From contig JAIXMN010000006.1 of NCBI GenBank assembly GCA_025716815.1, forward strand, positions 372,001-436,000: DNA of 64,000 nucleotides, read 5' to 3'. Shown here in pieces: positions 22,473 to 35,800 of this stretch. Source of the DNA: Dichotomocladium elegans (lineage: Eukaryota; Mucoromycota; Mucoromycetes; Mucorales; Lichtheimiaceae). Made by a program: the position numbers and the translations under genes. Every line of letters begins with the position of its first letter. Positions within the stretch are counted from its first letter, which is position 1. The notes under the pieces were generated by a model. It was not told the origin of the DNA. It was given only the letters and a program-made list of their open reading frames with translations, and did not search any database.

Positions 22473-25297
22473 ATGTCAGATCGCAGGAACTACTCACCCA
22501 TCGGGCGGGCAGGTGACACCAGCGGCGGCGGGAGTGCTGGTGGCTATAGAGGCGATTGGTCGGATGACGAATCGTCAATGCCAACCCATGGACGAGAGAA
22601 GTTTCGACAAGAAAGAAGCTTAGAGCGTGATCAAGGCAGCTACTCTCGAAACCCTGACGATTATGATCGATACGATCGTAAGAAAAGGCTTCGGCGCAGC
22701 ATTACACCCCCAGATGGTAGGCTTGAAAACTACAAATTCTTTATTTTTCGCACTCCATTAAACGCGCACACCTGCACATAAATCCTGATATCTTCCTGCT
22801 AGAACGCCGCCACATTAAAAGGCGCGCCTCGCCCCATGCTGGTGACTATGGAAATCTTGGGCGCTCGCGCCATGACAGAGATCCGAGAGATCTAGTATAT
22901 GAACACCACGACGGTGATCATTACATTCCCAATTATGATCGTGACGGCTATGCACCCGCGCCACGCTATAGTAGTGTGTCTGATTCACATAGTGGGGCGC
23001 GCGGCTTTGGTTATCCAATGGTGAATGGTGAGTGAGGGGCAAGACCACAATTAACCGTGCAAGCGCTCAAACAAAGAAAATATTCAGACGTCATGAATAT
23101 GCCAATAATGAGCGGTAGTGCGAGCGGAGGCGGCGGTAGTGGTGCATGGTCATCATCTATGGGAAGGTATGTTTATAGTCAAAGAGAGTAAGACATGACA
23201 CTCAACCATGCTCTGTCATCAAACCCGAAAGAATGCCGCAAGTTGATCTCGATCAACTCGACTACATTGTATCGTTTAAACAATTCTGCGAACACCTTCG
23301 AAGCGTACATTCGCGCAGCCAATTTGACGAGGATGAATTACAAAAGCGTTACCAACATTACAAAGAGAAAGTACAGGCACGGCAGCTAAATAATTTCTTC
23401 AACAGTAACAAGGATAAGCAATGGTTCCTTGAGAAATATCACCCAACCGCATCACGGGAACGACTTGCAGACATGAAAAAACGTCGACAGCAAAATCTCA
23501 AGCAGTTCATGTCAGATTTAAATGAGGGCAAGTACGATGATGTGGATTATGACGCACCTGCAGCAAAAGTGGAGTCGACATCCGCTACAGATAAAGAGCC
23601 CATGGAAGAATTGTCGATGTCAACATCAGCACCGGTAGCGGACAAGCCTACTGGTACATCCTCATCGGGTACTAGTGCTGTTGACCAAGAGTATGAAAAT
23701 CAGCTTGTAATCAAGACGGTGCCGCCAACAATTGCACGACAGCGGATCATTGAGGTCACTTTTTGCATAGGATCATTAGCGTTTGATCGCTGCTAAATTA
23801 AGGCATTTTTAACAGATGTGCAGCGAAGTTGAAGGATTCGAATACCTGGTTTTGTCTGAACCGAGCCCTTCGAAGAAGTTTCACCGTATAGGATGGATTC
23901 ATTTTAAAGAGGGTACAGATATGCAGAAAGCATTAGACGCACTGGATAACCGGAAGGTAGAGAACTCTAGGTCTTATGGGAGTGCGCTCCTATATATCCA
24001 CGATTCACACTCTCGCTCACCATAATTACCTCTACTAGGTGGATGATTTTGTGTTCCATTTGGCAATGAATCCCAAAAATTCACAGCAAAAACGAACTTC
24101 AAAAGTTACATTCGAAGCAGCGTCTACATTGCGACGATTGCAAAAGGATCTCGACCAGGCAAAAGATTTGTCCAACGTCCTAGAATCTGAGCTTGCCAGT
24201 GAGATAAAGGGACTTCAGGCGGTTTGTGACCGCGCAAAACAAGTTATCAGCAAAGGGAAGCCTAATGACAAGGATGTCGAGCATTGGGAAGTTAAGAAGG
24301 AGCTCGACATGGTATTTGCCTACCTCCGAAATGTTCACATGTATTGTTATTATTGTTCAATTGAGTGCGATTCGCTTGAAGAGATCAACAGACGGTGCAC
24401 CGAACCCCACTTCCGCAAGATAAGTGGATCCTCTGAAGAAGCGGATCAGAAGCAAGTGGCTAAGAATGAGAAAGCTGGTATGTTATCGGAGAAATGAATG
24501 CGATAATTTTGGTCTGATAGTTGCCATAGCAACGCAGTGGCTCAAGAACTTAGACCAAAAGATCGCTATGCGGATCCGCAGTCCTGATGATCATGATCTT
24601 GAGAAGTGGGGCGGCAAGATTTTAGACAAGTGCGTTTTTACCCAAAGTAGAATTTATTGTTCATGTGAATCACTCATCTCTCGGCGCCGTTGCTCTTTAG
24701 GGAGATCGATACATTTATCAAGGAACACGTTTTAAAGGAACATGAAGCAAAGTTCAAATGCCGTGTCGGTGACTGCGCAAAGGCATTCAAAGGCTTTGAA
24801 TACGTGGAAAAACACATTATTGCTAAACATCCGGAAGAGATCAATGCGATCAAGGAAGAGACCAAATATTACAACAATTATGTGTGCGATCCAAATCATC
24901 TGGTTCCCATAATCGCTCACGGTAGTGCTTCAAATGCTGGCATGGGTGGGGGAATGCCATTTGGCATGTCATCTTTTGTGCTCCCAGGAATGCGCCCGCC
25001 ATTGTTTCAGGGAGCTATGCCTGGTACTCCTTGGGATCAAATACCACGCATCGGGTTCACCGATGGTAACTGGTCTGCCCGACGCCGCGGCACGCCAAAC
25101 GGTAAAGGTGTCAATGAACGCCTTGGTCGAGGGTTAGTGTATATAAAATAACTGATGTTCGATCATGATACTTACTTATCTATAACACGCGAAGAATGGA
25201 CATTGACGAGCCTATGCCACGTGATCCCCGCCAAGTCAAGTCGTACGTGGACCTTGACGCACCCGCCGAAGGCGAAGCAGACATATCGTTTTATTAG
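22473..25297 (+). CDS. SRRT: ARS2/SERRATE (SRRT) zinc-finger RNA effector
   Basis: Nuclear ARS2/SERRATE scaffold that links the cap-binding complex to RNA processing and decay. Nine exons: 22473-22716, 22803-23027, 23088-23166, 23232-23754, 23816-23956, 24039-24477, 24521-24629, 24701-25132, 25195-25297. The N-terminus is Arg/Ser/Asp/Gly-rich and disordered. The SERRATE/ARS2 N-terminal region contains LDYIVSFKQFCEHLRS and DKQWFLEKYHP. A central RRM-like part and helical core follow, including MYCYYCSIECDS and CTEPHFR. The zinc finger reads FKCRVGDCAKAFKG, then EYVEKHIIAKHPEE (C-x4-C, His pair). The C-terminal tail is Gly/Pro/Met-rich and ends DLDAPAEGEADISFY. The exon 6/7 acceptor is uncertain (24521 or slightly downstream), and the exon 4 donor GTCACT is weak. 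Confidence 0.93.
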
Positions 25298-25647
25298 TGA
25301 TTTCGCAAACATTTCCCCTCTATCATTTCTACTTCATCTCCCTCCCCAAATCTGTCTCTACGTTTCTCCTTTTCTTAAAAAAAAAAAAGAAGGCGAGTTT
25401 CCTCTGAGGCTTGCCGCTCAACACTTTATTTATCTCTTCGTTTGCATTATTTATACTCGCCCTTTCATAAAAGGAGCAAAGTAAGGATAAAAGAATGTTC
25501 TGCATCTCGGGAAAAAAATGGGGAGGGACTTTTTATGTGAGCCGTGTAGTAAAGTGGTATTGGGACACATTGGTGGACGTGTAAAAATGTGTACATGTAT
25601 AATTAGAGTTATGAGAGAGAGGATCATTGTAAGTAAAGAAGGGAAGA
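25298..25647. other. convergent 3' intergenic region
   Basis: About 350 bp between the ARS2 stop and the YND1 stop. It contains a poly-A stretch at 25377-25388 and AT-rich polyadenylation-like sequence. No gene is seen. Confidence 0.45.
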
Positions 25648-27978
25648 TTATAAGTCATTGCCACCACTCGAATTAGCACGATTTGCCAAGTTGATGGCCG
25701 ATGATGAACTTCTTAACGGTAGAAGGCTGTCTTGGGGAAGAAAATGCGGGGATGCATTACTATCACCACTATAGCGCTTCTTCGTCAACATTTTTATATT
25801 CGTGACACTGTGAGATCGCGACCCGGCGTTGAACGCAGATGAGTTGAAGGGTGAAGGGCGTTGCACAGGACTATTGCTGGCACTGGCTGCTGCTGCTGCT
25901 GCTGCTGTGGTGCCTATATCGATCGCAAGAGCGTCCATGCTCAAACCACTGTGCTGCTCCGAAAATGCGTTGATTTCTATGTTGCTAGGTGACGAGAGAG
26001 GTACCATCGAAGAACGAGGCCGAATGATTCTTGATGCCCAGGAGCGCAGTGCAAGAGTCGACCGCGATAGACTTGTCCCGAGGGAATTTGCAAAGGAATA
26101 CGGAGGAGGAAGACCGCTGCTATCATTGCCGCCCAAGAGCCCATCCATCGTGTATCGTTTCCGGCTGAATGCTCTTCGTCTGAAAAGGAACCATAAGACC
26201 AGGAACGCACCAAACATCGCAAATATTAACATGGTTCGGTCGATGGGGGAGGACCATTCCGAGTCGGAAAAGATCTGCTTTGGATTCGTGCTGCTGCTAA
26301 AGGAGTGCGGATCCGGCAATTCGACGCCGTCTGCAATGGGGTGGGGTCCTTCGTCATCGGTGTTATGATACCCGGTACCATCCTCGGTCAACGGGATCTG
26401 ATTAGCGACGTGGAGCACCATGGCTCCTAAAGTCCAGGAAACTTGGATGTCATTAATAGTGTCGATACTTTGAAAGGGTGGGCTCCAGTTTTTAGCCTCG
26501 ATGCTCTCGATTGATTGTTCTAGCATTTCCTGGTCGTCTGCAGCTGCATTCTTATGGGCTGGGTCCACAATGCGCGGGATCTCGATACCATCATGAAGTA
26601 CATTCACGATCCAGGCTGATTTGAAGCACTGCATCTGGTGATGCTGAATATCCACTGCATCGATGTCCTTGTGGTCCTCAAGAATTTGACTCCAGTCGCT
26701 AGCGCAGTATTCGGTCGCCTTCTTCTCATACTCAGTGAAATCATATACGCCACCTAGGCCTAGAATGTCGTGGGAAGAATACCAGTACTCAGAGATACCA
26801 ACGAACTTATTGACCGACCAGTCTATATGCGGGGTATGTACGCCATTGAACAAGCATGGTTTGGTCGGACAGTCTGCGTCCTTGTTGAGGAGAGGAGCGG
26901 TGTAGCGAATGCATTCTGCAAATGATCCTGTGCCATGGAGTGTCAAAGGAACACTAGTAGACTGTGAGTCGGTTATATTGAGATTCATCGGTAGGCAAGG
27001 ATCGTCTAAATGGAGAGTGCGGTGCTCATCAAGAAGATTCTTTCCTTGATTATTCGCATGGGCCTCTTTGATCCGCTCCTCCAGATAGCGTCGTCTTGCC
27101 TCATTGCTACCGTATCCCAGAAAGGTCGTGACAAATACATCGTATTCCACCCGTTTTCCGTCAAGCGTATGCAAATAGATGCGGCTCAGATCATTAAAAT
27201 GTTCCTCACGCTGGTGATGTTCCGGTTCGAACGCAATTTGTGCACTTGCACCTCCCATATCAAGGAATCCGAAAGTATGATGATCGTCCTCTCCTGTAGA
27301 AATTTGGCGTTGAATACTAGAATCGAATCCACCCATCAGATAATTGACAGCGACCCATCCATAGATTCCCTCCAGTTCGCCGGGGATAACACGGATCTGA
27401 TCGTTGCAATTATTCAACTTGAACAGGTATGCATCGCGTATATAATTGCACGTCGCGTTTAGAACTGCATTTCGTTCCTCTTCTGGTAAGAGACGCATGC
27501 CTGCAGTCGCCATGAGGAACACGGGTGTACTTGATTGACTTTCAAGAGGTACGACCTCGGTTGCGAAGTCCAGTAATGGTTTAAGGTGCTCATCACCGAC
27601 TTCTTGCGGGCGACTTCCGTACGAGGAAATACCTGGTATCAGAACCTTAATTCTTAGTTGGATTTGTTGGAGCCCTCCCGCTGCAGTTCATTTTATGCCC
27701 TTCTATTATATACCTGGTTCTTCGCGCCAGGTCCATTTAAGACCGTGCGGATCACCTCGCTCGACGATGGGAACAGCTCCCTTGAGGTCCTCGGGAGATA
27801 GTGTAGCTTTTAAATGATCATAATCTTTCCAAGAGTAGACGTAGACTCGCGAGCCTGACGAACCAGCGTCGATAACGACCCCGTAGCGTCTATTGTCTGC
27901 CCATGCATCACCCGTCTGACTCGGCTGTTGCCGAGGAAGGAATGCAGCTTGTCGTTTTGCTAACAATTGGCCCCGCAT
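25648..27978 (-). CDS. YND1: Golgi apyrase of the GDA1/CD39 family (YND1-like)
   Basis: Nucleoside di/triphosphatase that hydrolyses nucleotide products of glycosyl transfer in the Golgi lumen. Two exons: 27978-27714 and 27632-25648 (749 aa). The apyrase conserved regions appear in order: VIDAGSSGSRVYVYSW (ACR1, residue about 35), VFLMATAGMRLLP (ACR2), IPGELEGIYGWVAVNYL (ACR3), FLDMGGASAQIAFEPE (ACR4) and a final YDFTEYEKKA region. A single membrane segment lies near residue 500 (TMLIFAMFGAFLVLWFLF), followed by a Ser-rich cytosolic tail with an Ala run. This topology matches yeast Ynd1 rather than Gda1, which is anchored at the N-terminus. It is divergent from VTI1. Confidence 0.94.
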
Positions 27979-28357
27979 CCAGCTACGTTATCGTTAAATT
28001 GGTGTATATGTGAACGAGTGTTGTCGTTGATGAGTTACGAGAGACAGACACACGGAATCTTTGATAATAGTAACAAAAAATAAGTGGATGAGATGAGATT
28101 TCTTCTTTACATAGTACGTACGCATAGAGCTTCCCATTACCGTAACGATTGCAACTCGAGTAAGAGATCTGTCTTAGCTTTGGACGGGTCTGGAATTAGG
28201 TTGAGGTCGGAAAAAGAAGGACTTTCTGCAGTTAGGGGAAACAGCAGAAACAAAAAGAGCAACCGAATAACTGCTCTGCACGTGATGTTTCGGAGTTGTC
28301 TGATCATCGGTGAGTCGGTAAGCCCAGGTTTTACTTCGCCTAATTCCTTCAGCAAAA
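27979..28357. promoter_or_regulatory. divergent promoter of YND1 and VTI1
   Basis: A 379-bp interval between the two start codons of two Golgi/endosomal trafficking genes transcribed apart. Shared control is plausible but unproven. No TATA box is obvious. Confidence 0.4.
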
Positions 28358-29395
28358 ATGGCATCAAGCGCAGGAGGGTCTGATCTGTTTGCAAGCTATG
28401 AGCAAGACTTCCAGACGGTCAGCGATAGCATTCGCAGCAAGATTGATCAGCAGATTCCCAATCAGTCTGGGGGTAAAGCCCGATGAAAAAACGGCGAGTG
28501 TAATTGAATTCCTCATCTCTCCTACTCTTCATAGAGCAACGCAAGGCAACCACACGAGCTGCTGAGCGAGAGATTGATGAAGCCGATGAAATTGTAAATT
28601 TCGCTTCTGTTGCCTTCCCTGTCCTTGAATTTGTGCGATTGAACAACGACATCTATCAACGTATATTTATATATATAGATTGGTCAAATGGAAATGGAAA
28701 TCCTGAATATTCCGGCGCCTTCTCGCACTCGCCTGCAAGCCAAGCTACGTCTCTACAAGTCTGAGGCCGAGAAGATGAAGCGTGATTTGGTGAGAAATTG
28801 GCAGCATTTATGATAATGATATCATTGGCTAATGATTTTCTAGAGACGGGCCAATGCATCAGGCCACATGAACAACGCCTCATCAGTTCGGGATGAGCTT
28901 TTCGGCAATTATTCCGATAGCAACGATCTGGATGCGTCAACAATGGATCAGAGACAACGTCTCTTGACCGGCACAGAGCGGTTAGGAGAATCAAGCCGAC
29001 GTTTGGAGGATAGCCACCGCATTGCATTGGAGACGGAAGGCATTGGTGTCAATATATTGAATACGCTCAAGGGCCAGCGTGAGACCATGCTGCGCGCCCG
29101 TGACACAGTAAGATCGTCAAGTAGCTGGATACATTCAAAAGATGAAGAACGGGAGTCTAAATACTAAACGTTCGTAAACTTCCCAGTTGGCTGAAGCGGA
29201 CTCGTACATTGACAAGGCGTCCAAAACACTCAAGGGAATGGCACGCCGGTAAGAGGGGAAAGATACGGTGCGTTTTCCGTCGAGATAATCAACTTATGCC
29301 CATCAAGCATGGCGACGAACAAGATGATCACAGCCATTATTATACTTATTCTTGTTGTATTAATTGCCTTGGTGATTTGGACCAAACTCTTTTGA
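28358..29395 (+). CDS. VTI1: Vti1 Qb-SNARE
   Basis: Qb-SNARE for Golgi-endosome-vacuole fusion. Six exons: 28358-28472, 28535-28593, 28679-28789, 28844-29107, 29187-29248, 29308-29395 (232 aa). The N-terminal three-helix bundle is visible (SYEQDFQTVSDSI, then RKATTRAAEREIDEADEII and EMEILNIPAPSRTRLQAKL). The SNARE motif runs through TERLGESSRRLEDSHRIA and GVNILNTLKGQRETMLRARD, with the zero-layer Gln in LKGQRE. The last exon encodes MITA and a single C-terminal membrane anchor (IIILILVVLIALVIW), ending in WTKLF. Start: the only ATG that gives the conserved N-terminal helix. Confidence 0.96.
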
Positions 29396-29844
29396 GAACT
29401 GCTTACGGGTGGTTGATAACTTCTACACGCCTGGCGGATCGGTCGTACTTCTCTACGTTGCGAGTTCTATACATGGCTTTGATCCGGTGATTTCTATACA
29501 GTTTATACGTGCTCATGTTCATTTAGTCACATTCGCTTTCTCTTGACTTCCACATTCTCTAATCCTCTCTGTGGTCTCTCTTTTTCTCTCGGCGTTCCTT
29601 GCCCACACTATTCATTTGAGCAGTGGAGATAGAGTTGGAATGAACTATTTATGTCCTGTTAAATAAATGTTCCTGACGATGATCCCAATATCCATTCAGA
29701 CGTGGTATTGCTCTTGTAGAAACGGATGAAGTCAGGACCGGGGGCAGCATCAGGGATCGAAGGTCAAAGAACAGAAGCTGAGATGACTGGGCCTAGAGTT
29801 GTGTGCTCATGATGAGAGCGATAAATTAATAAAAAATAAAACTG
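29396..29844. other. convergent 3' intergenic region
   Basis: About 450 bp between the VTI1 and zinc-cluster gene stops. It is pyrimidine-rich in 29540-29610. No gene or repeat is evident. Confidence 0.45.
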
Positions 29845-30982
29845 CTATTGCTCGATCGATGGAGGTGGTGGGCGTGGTGGCGGTGTCAATGGATAAGGAG
29901 GAAATGTAAAAACTGGCGTGTTTCCAAATGTTCTCTTGGAAAGTTGGTCTATAGGATGATATGAGAATCAAAATAAGAAGACCTACGTTAAACATACCCA
30001 TGAGGCTCGGCATACTCGAGAGAGGGATTTCCCATTCTGCAGAGGAGGGTGTGGACATGGACGTGGCGAGTGGCGGCATCATGGGTGATGGTGCGGAAGA
30101 GGTGGTGGAGGACGAAGGGGAAAGGGAAAGATTAAACATGGATGCCGTTAAAGGCTGAGTACTCTGCGCTGAGTTTTGCCGGATCATGGGCGGGGATGGC
30201 ACTGTCCCAGCGCTACCGATGCTCGATGTTGTCGCGATAGTGTCACCATACAACGGGGAAGGAGGAGGTGATAGCCCTTATAGCAGATATATGTGAGTGA
30301 CCAAGTTTTTTTTTTACCCTTCCATATGCAATCCACACCTCTCTTTCTACTCACCGCTAGGCCGTTTCTTTTTGAGGGCATAAGCTGCTCGGAGTTCGGC
30401 CTGCTCTTTTATGGCACAAATGCCCTGCACAGAATGACGATGCCGTCGGGCGGCAGTGGTTGGGGTAGTACGTGCAATGGCTAATGGGCTATTTGTGGAA
30501 GGCGTAAAAGCTGACATTAACTTTTCAATGCGGCGGAGACGATCTTCGATACGGTCCATGGCTTCATGGTCGGCTGAGGATTGCAAGGATGGATGTGCGC
30601 CTCCCACCGCCGCTGCCGCCGCTGCTGCCGCCGCTGCTGCCGCTCTCTTCCGGCGCTCCGAATGGTTTACGCAATCGATACCAGCACCGGCGCAATAGCT
30701 GCATGGGCTTCCACCATCACATTTTGTCTTACGCCTACGGCAAGTCTCGCAGGCCGAGCCGGAGCTTAGACGGCGGGCGCTGCTGGTGGTAAACACGGTA
30801 CGAGGTAGATCCGATACGACGTTGTACACGCAATCGGTTTGGGTATCTGTACAGTGTTTGCAAGGGCGCATCCCGTTGCAAGATCGTTTGTGCCGGCGGC
30901 AGGACTCGCATGTTCGTGCAGACCGGTCGACGTGGAAGTGACGGTTGGGGCGGTTACTGTCTGGAGGGCTAGAGGTAGACAT
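29845..30982 (-). CDS. transcription factor with two tandem Zn2Cys6 clusters
   Basis: Fungal binuclear zinc-cluster protein. Exons: 30982-30355, 30276-29998, 29948-29845 (336 aa). Two complete clusters occur about 50 residues apart, both with spacing C-x2-C-x6-C-x5-C-x2-C-x6-C: CESCRRHKRSCNGMRPCKHC and CETCRRRKTKCDGGSPCSYC. A basic linker with about 13 Ala follows, encoded by a GCC/GCT-type repeat, then a heptad-like helix (MDRIEDRLRRIEKLMSAF) that could dimerise. The C-terminal half is Ser/Thr/Pro-rich and ends in a proline-rich tail, a plausible activation region. No fungal-specific transcription-factor middle homology region is present. Having two clusters in one protein is unusual; most family members have one. 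Confidence 0.9.
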
Positions 30983-32859
30983 ATAGGTACTTGGATAGAT
31001 ATGGAAGAGCGACGATGGTGGTGGACAGCAGGAGGGTCTTTGGGGGTGTCGAGGAGGAATAGAGAAACGGAGAGGAAAGTGGGAGAAAAAGCTGTAGATG
31101 TAGTAGAGAAAAAGGTGAGAGAAAAAGAAAAGGTTACAACCTTGAGAGAAATAGAGAAAGTAAAAGATCGGGCGGCTCTGGGAGTGGTGTCACGTCAGTT
31201 GTCTGCTGCATTCGGACAAGTTCGTCACCCCTGTCACCATGGGGTGAGCCTCTCTCGACCGATGAATAGAATGACATTAGTTGGAAGTGGTGTGCGGGAA
31301 CCGGCAGAACGCCGACGGGGAAGTAAACAATAAACAGCAGAAGGTATAGTGTCTGCGCACTGCAAGCATCTCCCAAGAGCCTGTATTATCCGAAGGTAGT
31401 CTAAAATGGTAGCCGCTCCACTGACCTCATGTTCCACAAGAGCCCAAGCGGAAGTATCCGATTCGGCCCTTGGCACCATCGGCCGGAAATACAAGGCACA
31501 GGCGTAGCGCTTTTGGTTTGATTCTCCAGGATTTCCCATCTCCCGTTGATCGCCTATTTTGAGAGATATTGCATACCTGCGCAGCGAGAAGCAGCTGCAG
31601 CCAATGCCCAACTCTATATCTCTCTCATATCATTAATAATACCAGGCCGCTCGACTAAAGTCGATATCAAGCCACATCATACCCGGAAGGCTCGTCTGAA
31701 TTGCTGGCGGCCACATGCTGAAGTGATGAAAGGAGTTGAATATTTGCTATAGTAATTATCATAAGAACCATGCCTAGCAATGAATACCATCGCTTTAAAT
31801 TTGTGAGACAACAGCATCGGAACAGTCTCGGTATAGGGGAGCAAAATAAACGAAGCATACCCAGGGGTTCATCTTGCAATCGGCAAGCAAAACATCACAT
31901 GAAACATAATACGGCCCGAAAGGGTGGCTACGCTTTCGATCACTGCTAGGTGTATTAAAGCAACCTTCATCTCATTTGATACTGACGTAAAAGACTAAGT
32001 ATCTGTTGATACATAATCTCGCAAAAACTTCAACTTTCAGTATGAATCACTCTTGTATAGATAACCCCATACGGCAATGACTTGAATTAGACGGCTTCAG
32101 CTCATTGCGTATATCACTCATACACACACACACACACACATATCTGTATTATTAATTTGCAGGGCGTAAGTGGCAAACGTGCGCCGAATTAATTCTTAGG
32201 GTCATACAATAATAACTTACTCCGGGATCAATTTAACTAACATTATGACGGCTAGTAACACGGATTCTTGCAAAACCAGCTTTAATGCATGAGTTACCTT
32301 TGTTTTTCTCACAAAAGCGCATCAAGTTTGACGTTTGCTTCTTCGCTGTCAGGAAACAAACATTGAGTACCTCGTGTGCAGGACATACTTAGTCGACATG
32401 CGTGCTACGCACATGCGGACAGGCTAATCGCCACAATTACACGGACGAATTAGGCATCTCCGACGAAGGAGATGGATAGGAGCCACGTTGCGGGTTGCTT
32501 GATCAATGATATTTAAGTAGCACTTTATTGTATACTAACCCACATCTTTGCGGTTATTTTCGTCATTCCTTCTTCTCTCCCTCTCCCTTTCCTTATAAAC
32601 AACCGAACCACTTGCACCCAGTTTCATTCCTTACTGACACTAGATACTCTCAAACAGCAGGCAATTGCCGCAAAGCTCTTCTCCAATTGTAGCTGGTCCT
32701 CTCTACGATTGCTTACATCCTGGCAATAGCTGAGCGAGATCTCATTCCCTGTTGGTGACATCAGCGCAATTTCTCCCACGCAAAGAAGACCAGCAGAGAC
32801 CAACCGCATATATAAAAGCATTCCCCGCGCCTACCACCTTTCTCCTACGATTTCGGCAC
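30983..32859. other. long divergent intergenic region with (CA)n
   Basis: About 1.9 kb between the zinc-cluster gene (minus) and the DYRK kinase (plus). It contains a (CA)n microsatellite at 32123-32140 and a pyrimidine-rich promoter-like tract at 32565-32595 ahead of the kinase. Several short frames (31134-31752) have no domain signature. Likely regulatory, with possible 5' leaders. Confidence 0.45.
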
Positions 32860-35800
32860 ATGCCTTCTCCAGCGTTGTCTGATTCTCAGTTTGGCAGACA
32901 TTGGGCGCATTGGCAACCAAATCACTCGGCGCATACCCAGAGCGCTGGCCCTGATCGAGAAAAGAGCGGGCCAAATGTTCCTGGAGGGAGTGACTGTATA
33001 GAACCAACACACAACAGTTCGTTGAAAGGCGCTCAGACCGTCTTGCGACGAAAAAGTACCAAAGAAAAGATGTATCCAGCCATCACTACCAGCAACTCTG
33101 ATACAAGCAAGTCCATTTCTCGTGAGGCGCCTGGAGCGACCAACTGGGTGGACAACGCAATATCAGGTGATCAGTCAAGGCGCAGACGAAAAAGTTTGTT
33201 CGGTACACTCGGAAAAGTTGGTGGTGGAAACTCAAGCCAGCAGCAACAGCACCGGATGCAACCGACTCCAACACGTAGTCGTTCCATGTTTGGGCGAACA
33301 AAAACGGGCAAAGCGGGTGCAAACGTAGTACTTCCAACAGCGATCTCTTCGAAAGCGACTCCAGCTCCCACTGCAGATCTTCTCGCCTTTGAAGATCCCA
33401 ATCGCCAGCACTATTATTACAATTTGGCAGAAACGACCTCATCACATCCTACGAATTCTTCTCCGTCATCCAGCTTGGACGATCAACAGCTTTCATCAGA
33501 CTCCGGTATTTCAAAAGTCAGCACTTTCGACTCTGCCGCAACATCGGCCGTTTCATCGACACAGGCCTGGCTAAATGCAAAACCAACACCTTCTATTCGG
33601 CGGCGCCAATCGGCGCTCGGATGCCCAGGTAGGGAGCAATCGATTGCGAACCCCAATAAGGACAAAGCGATTGCCTGTATTCGTCCGAAAGCGAAATCAT
33701 TACGCGAGCGCCGTCCAAGCCTTAAGGCTCCACCAAAGGCATCCGATGATGAAAGTAGGGCCAAAGTAAATAGCAGCAATACAAGGGCCCCGCGCACACG
33801 ATCCCGCGTGCTTCGCTCGCCACCACCGCCGCCTTCATCAACTGACAAGGCTACGCCCCCAAGCCTACCAAATGTGGATGTTCAGCAGATCAAAGATGAA
33901 ATCGACCCTCGTTCACACCATTCCGACGGCTCATCACAATACCATCATCGCCAGAAATCTGTACAGAACCCTGCGGATCCAGCCTTAACCGCAAATATCA
34001 TCAACAACGTGAAGCGAAAGCTTAGCATCGGCAAAGACCGCCGGACGAAGAACATTACTCCTGTCGACTCTGACCGCAAGAGTCTACCTGCAAATTTTGC
34101 GTCCCTTAATCACCAATATCAAAAGAAAAACCTCTCGAACCCATCAGGGTTGGATGTGCCGATTGCGAGTGAGGCCAAGAACGTGCCATACACCATCACG
34201 AGTCCCGAACGCCAACAACAAAGCTATATGCGACCCACTATCTCTTTCGGGCAGCGCCTACAACCCGAGTCGAACACATCCTCCTCCGGCTTTTCAAGAT
34301 ATAAATTGCCTAAAGAGGATATGCTGCTTGTACAGGATAACGACAGGCAAATGCGAGGAAACATTCCTCCAGTACCTCCAGTACCGAAACATCATTCCAT
34401 AGTAAGCAACGACAAAAGCAAATTGAACCAGCCCCATTACGCGAATCGATCATCAAGTAGCGGAAGCTCAGTCCATGGAATACTGTCGAATGACGAACCG
34501 TATAACGAACCTTCCCCTGTGGTCCAAACGACGCTTCAACGGCAAGCTAGCTATCCATCGTCCTTCGCGGATACAGAAGACAGCGACAACAATAGTAGCA
34601 TTCGGTCAGGAAAGAGTGATAATGAGAAAATGAATAGCAACAAATCAAAAGCACAGACATCCGCCCAGAACGCGCCACCCAGAGGCCTCCAAAGCCCATC
34701 TTCTGTTCGCAAATATCTTGAAAACAGCAATTCAGATATCACCTACCAAGCAATGGAGGATTATTACTTGGGGAAAACAGACACGTTTTATTCGGATAAC
34801 AAGGCAGCAGTTCCTACTCGCCGCCGTGGAAAGGTTTGTTCCATGATAGTCCAAATTTCGTCAATATTAATCATATATTATGCAAGGGCAGACATTACCC
34901 GGTAGTCTTGCGACACCTCCTCCTGTCCCGGCCGTTCTGATGCCTCCAATGAAACTTGAGCCTATTAAGTTGGAGATACCAGAAAGCAGAGCTCTAAGGG
35001 CCCCAGCAAAGTCGCCATACGGACAGAAATCACTAACGCCGACACGTATACCCATTCTTCGTCCCAATCTCTCGTCTTCAGTATCGTCAACGCCGATAAA
35101 TCCGGGCGGAATGAGTAGCGAAGAAGATATCATCGTTACCGATGGAACCACAAAAACCAGACGGAGGAAGCCTGAGTATCGGCTCAGCAATCAGCACCGT
35201 GCATCACTCAACAAGTCGACTGAATCGACATCATCTTCGACCCGCGCTTCGCCGAAAGGTCGCCCACGCTATACAAGTAACAGTACTAGCACGCGAATTG
35301 GTGAAAATCGATATAAGACATCACTTTCTAGAAGCCACTCACTGAAGAGCTCTTTATCGGACACACAGCAAACACGCGCAGTATCAAAAGTACGTTCATC
35401 GACTACAGTGATGGACGACGACGCTGTGCAGGCTACGTCTAAGAGCCCAAAGACAAATACCTCTGGTGCTATATCCTCCATCACCCGGGCTAGGTCACTT
35501 CACGTGCCTGGTAGCGTCAATCGAAAGAACTCGCTTACATTGACTGATGGAGACGTATCCGGCAAAGGTACTTTATTATGCTTGGTCATGCTGAATGTTG
35601 TTCATTTATGTTTTTGACTCTGCACGAAACTGTAGAACGGATCCGCACAGTGAGTCTCCATGATAAGCTCCAAAGTTTGGTAGCTCAGCATCCAGTTGAA
35701 GGAGACTATTACAATGGCATCAGCGACACAAAGTCGCGCGTAGCGTCTAACCAACTTGATATCAAATTGAGCCGCTCATACGACGACATTTTACCCTCTT

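Noticed and set aside
30598..30645. GCC/GCT tract as an independent satellite
   Set aside because: It is in frame in the zinc-cluster gene and encodes polyalanine.
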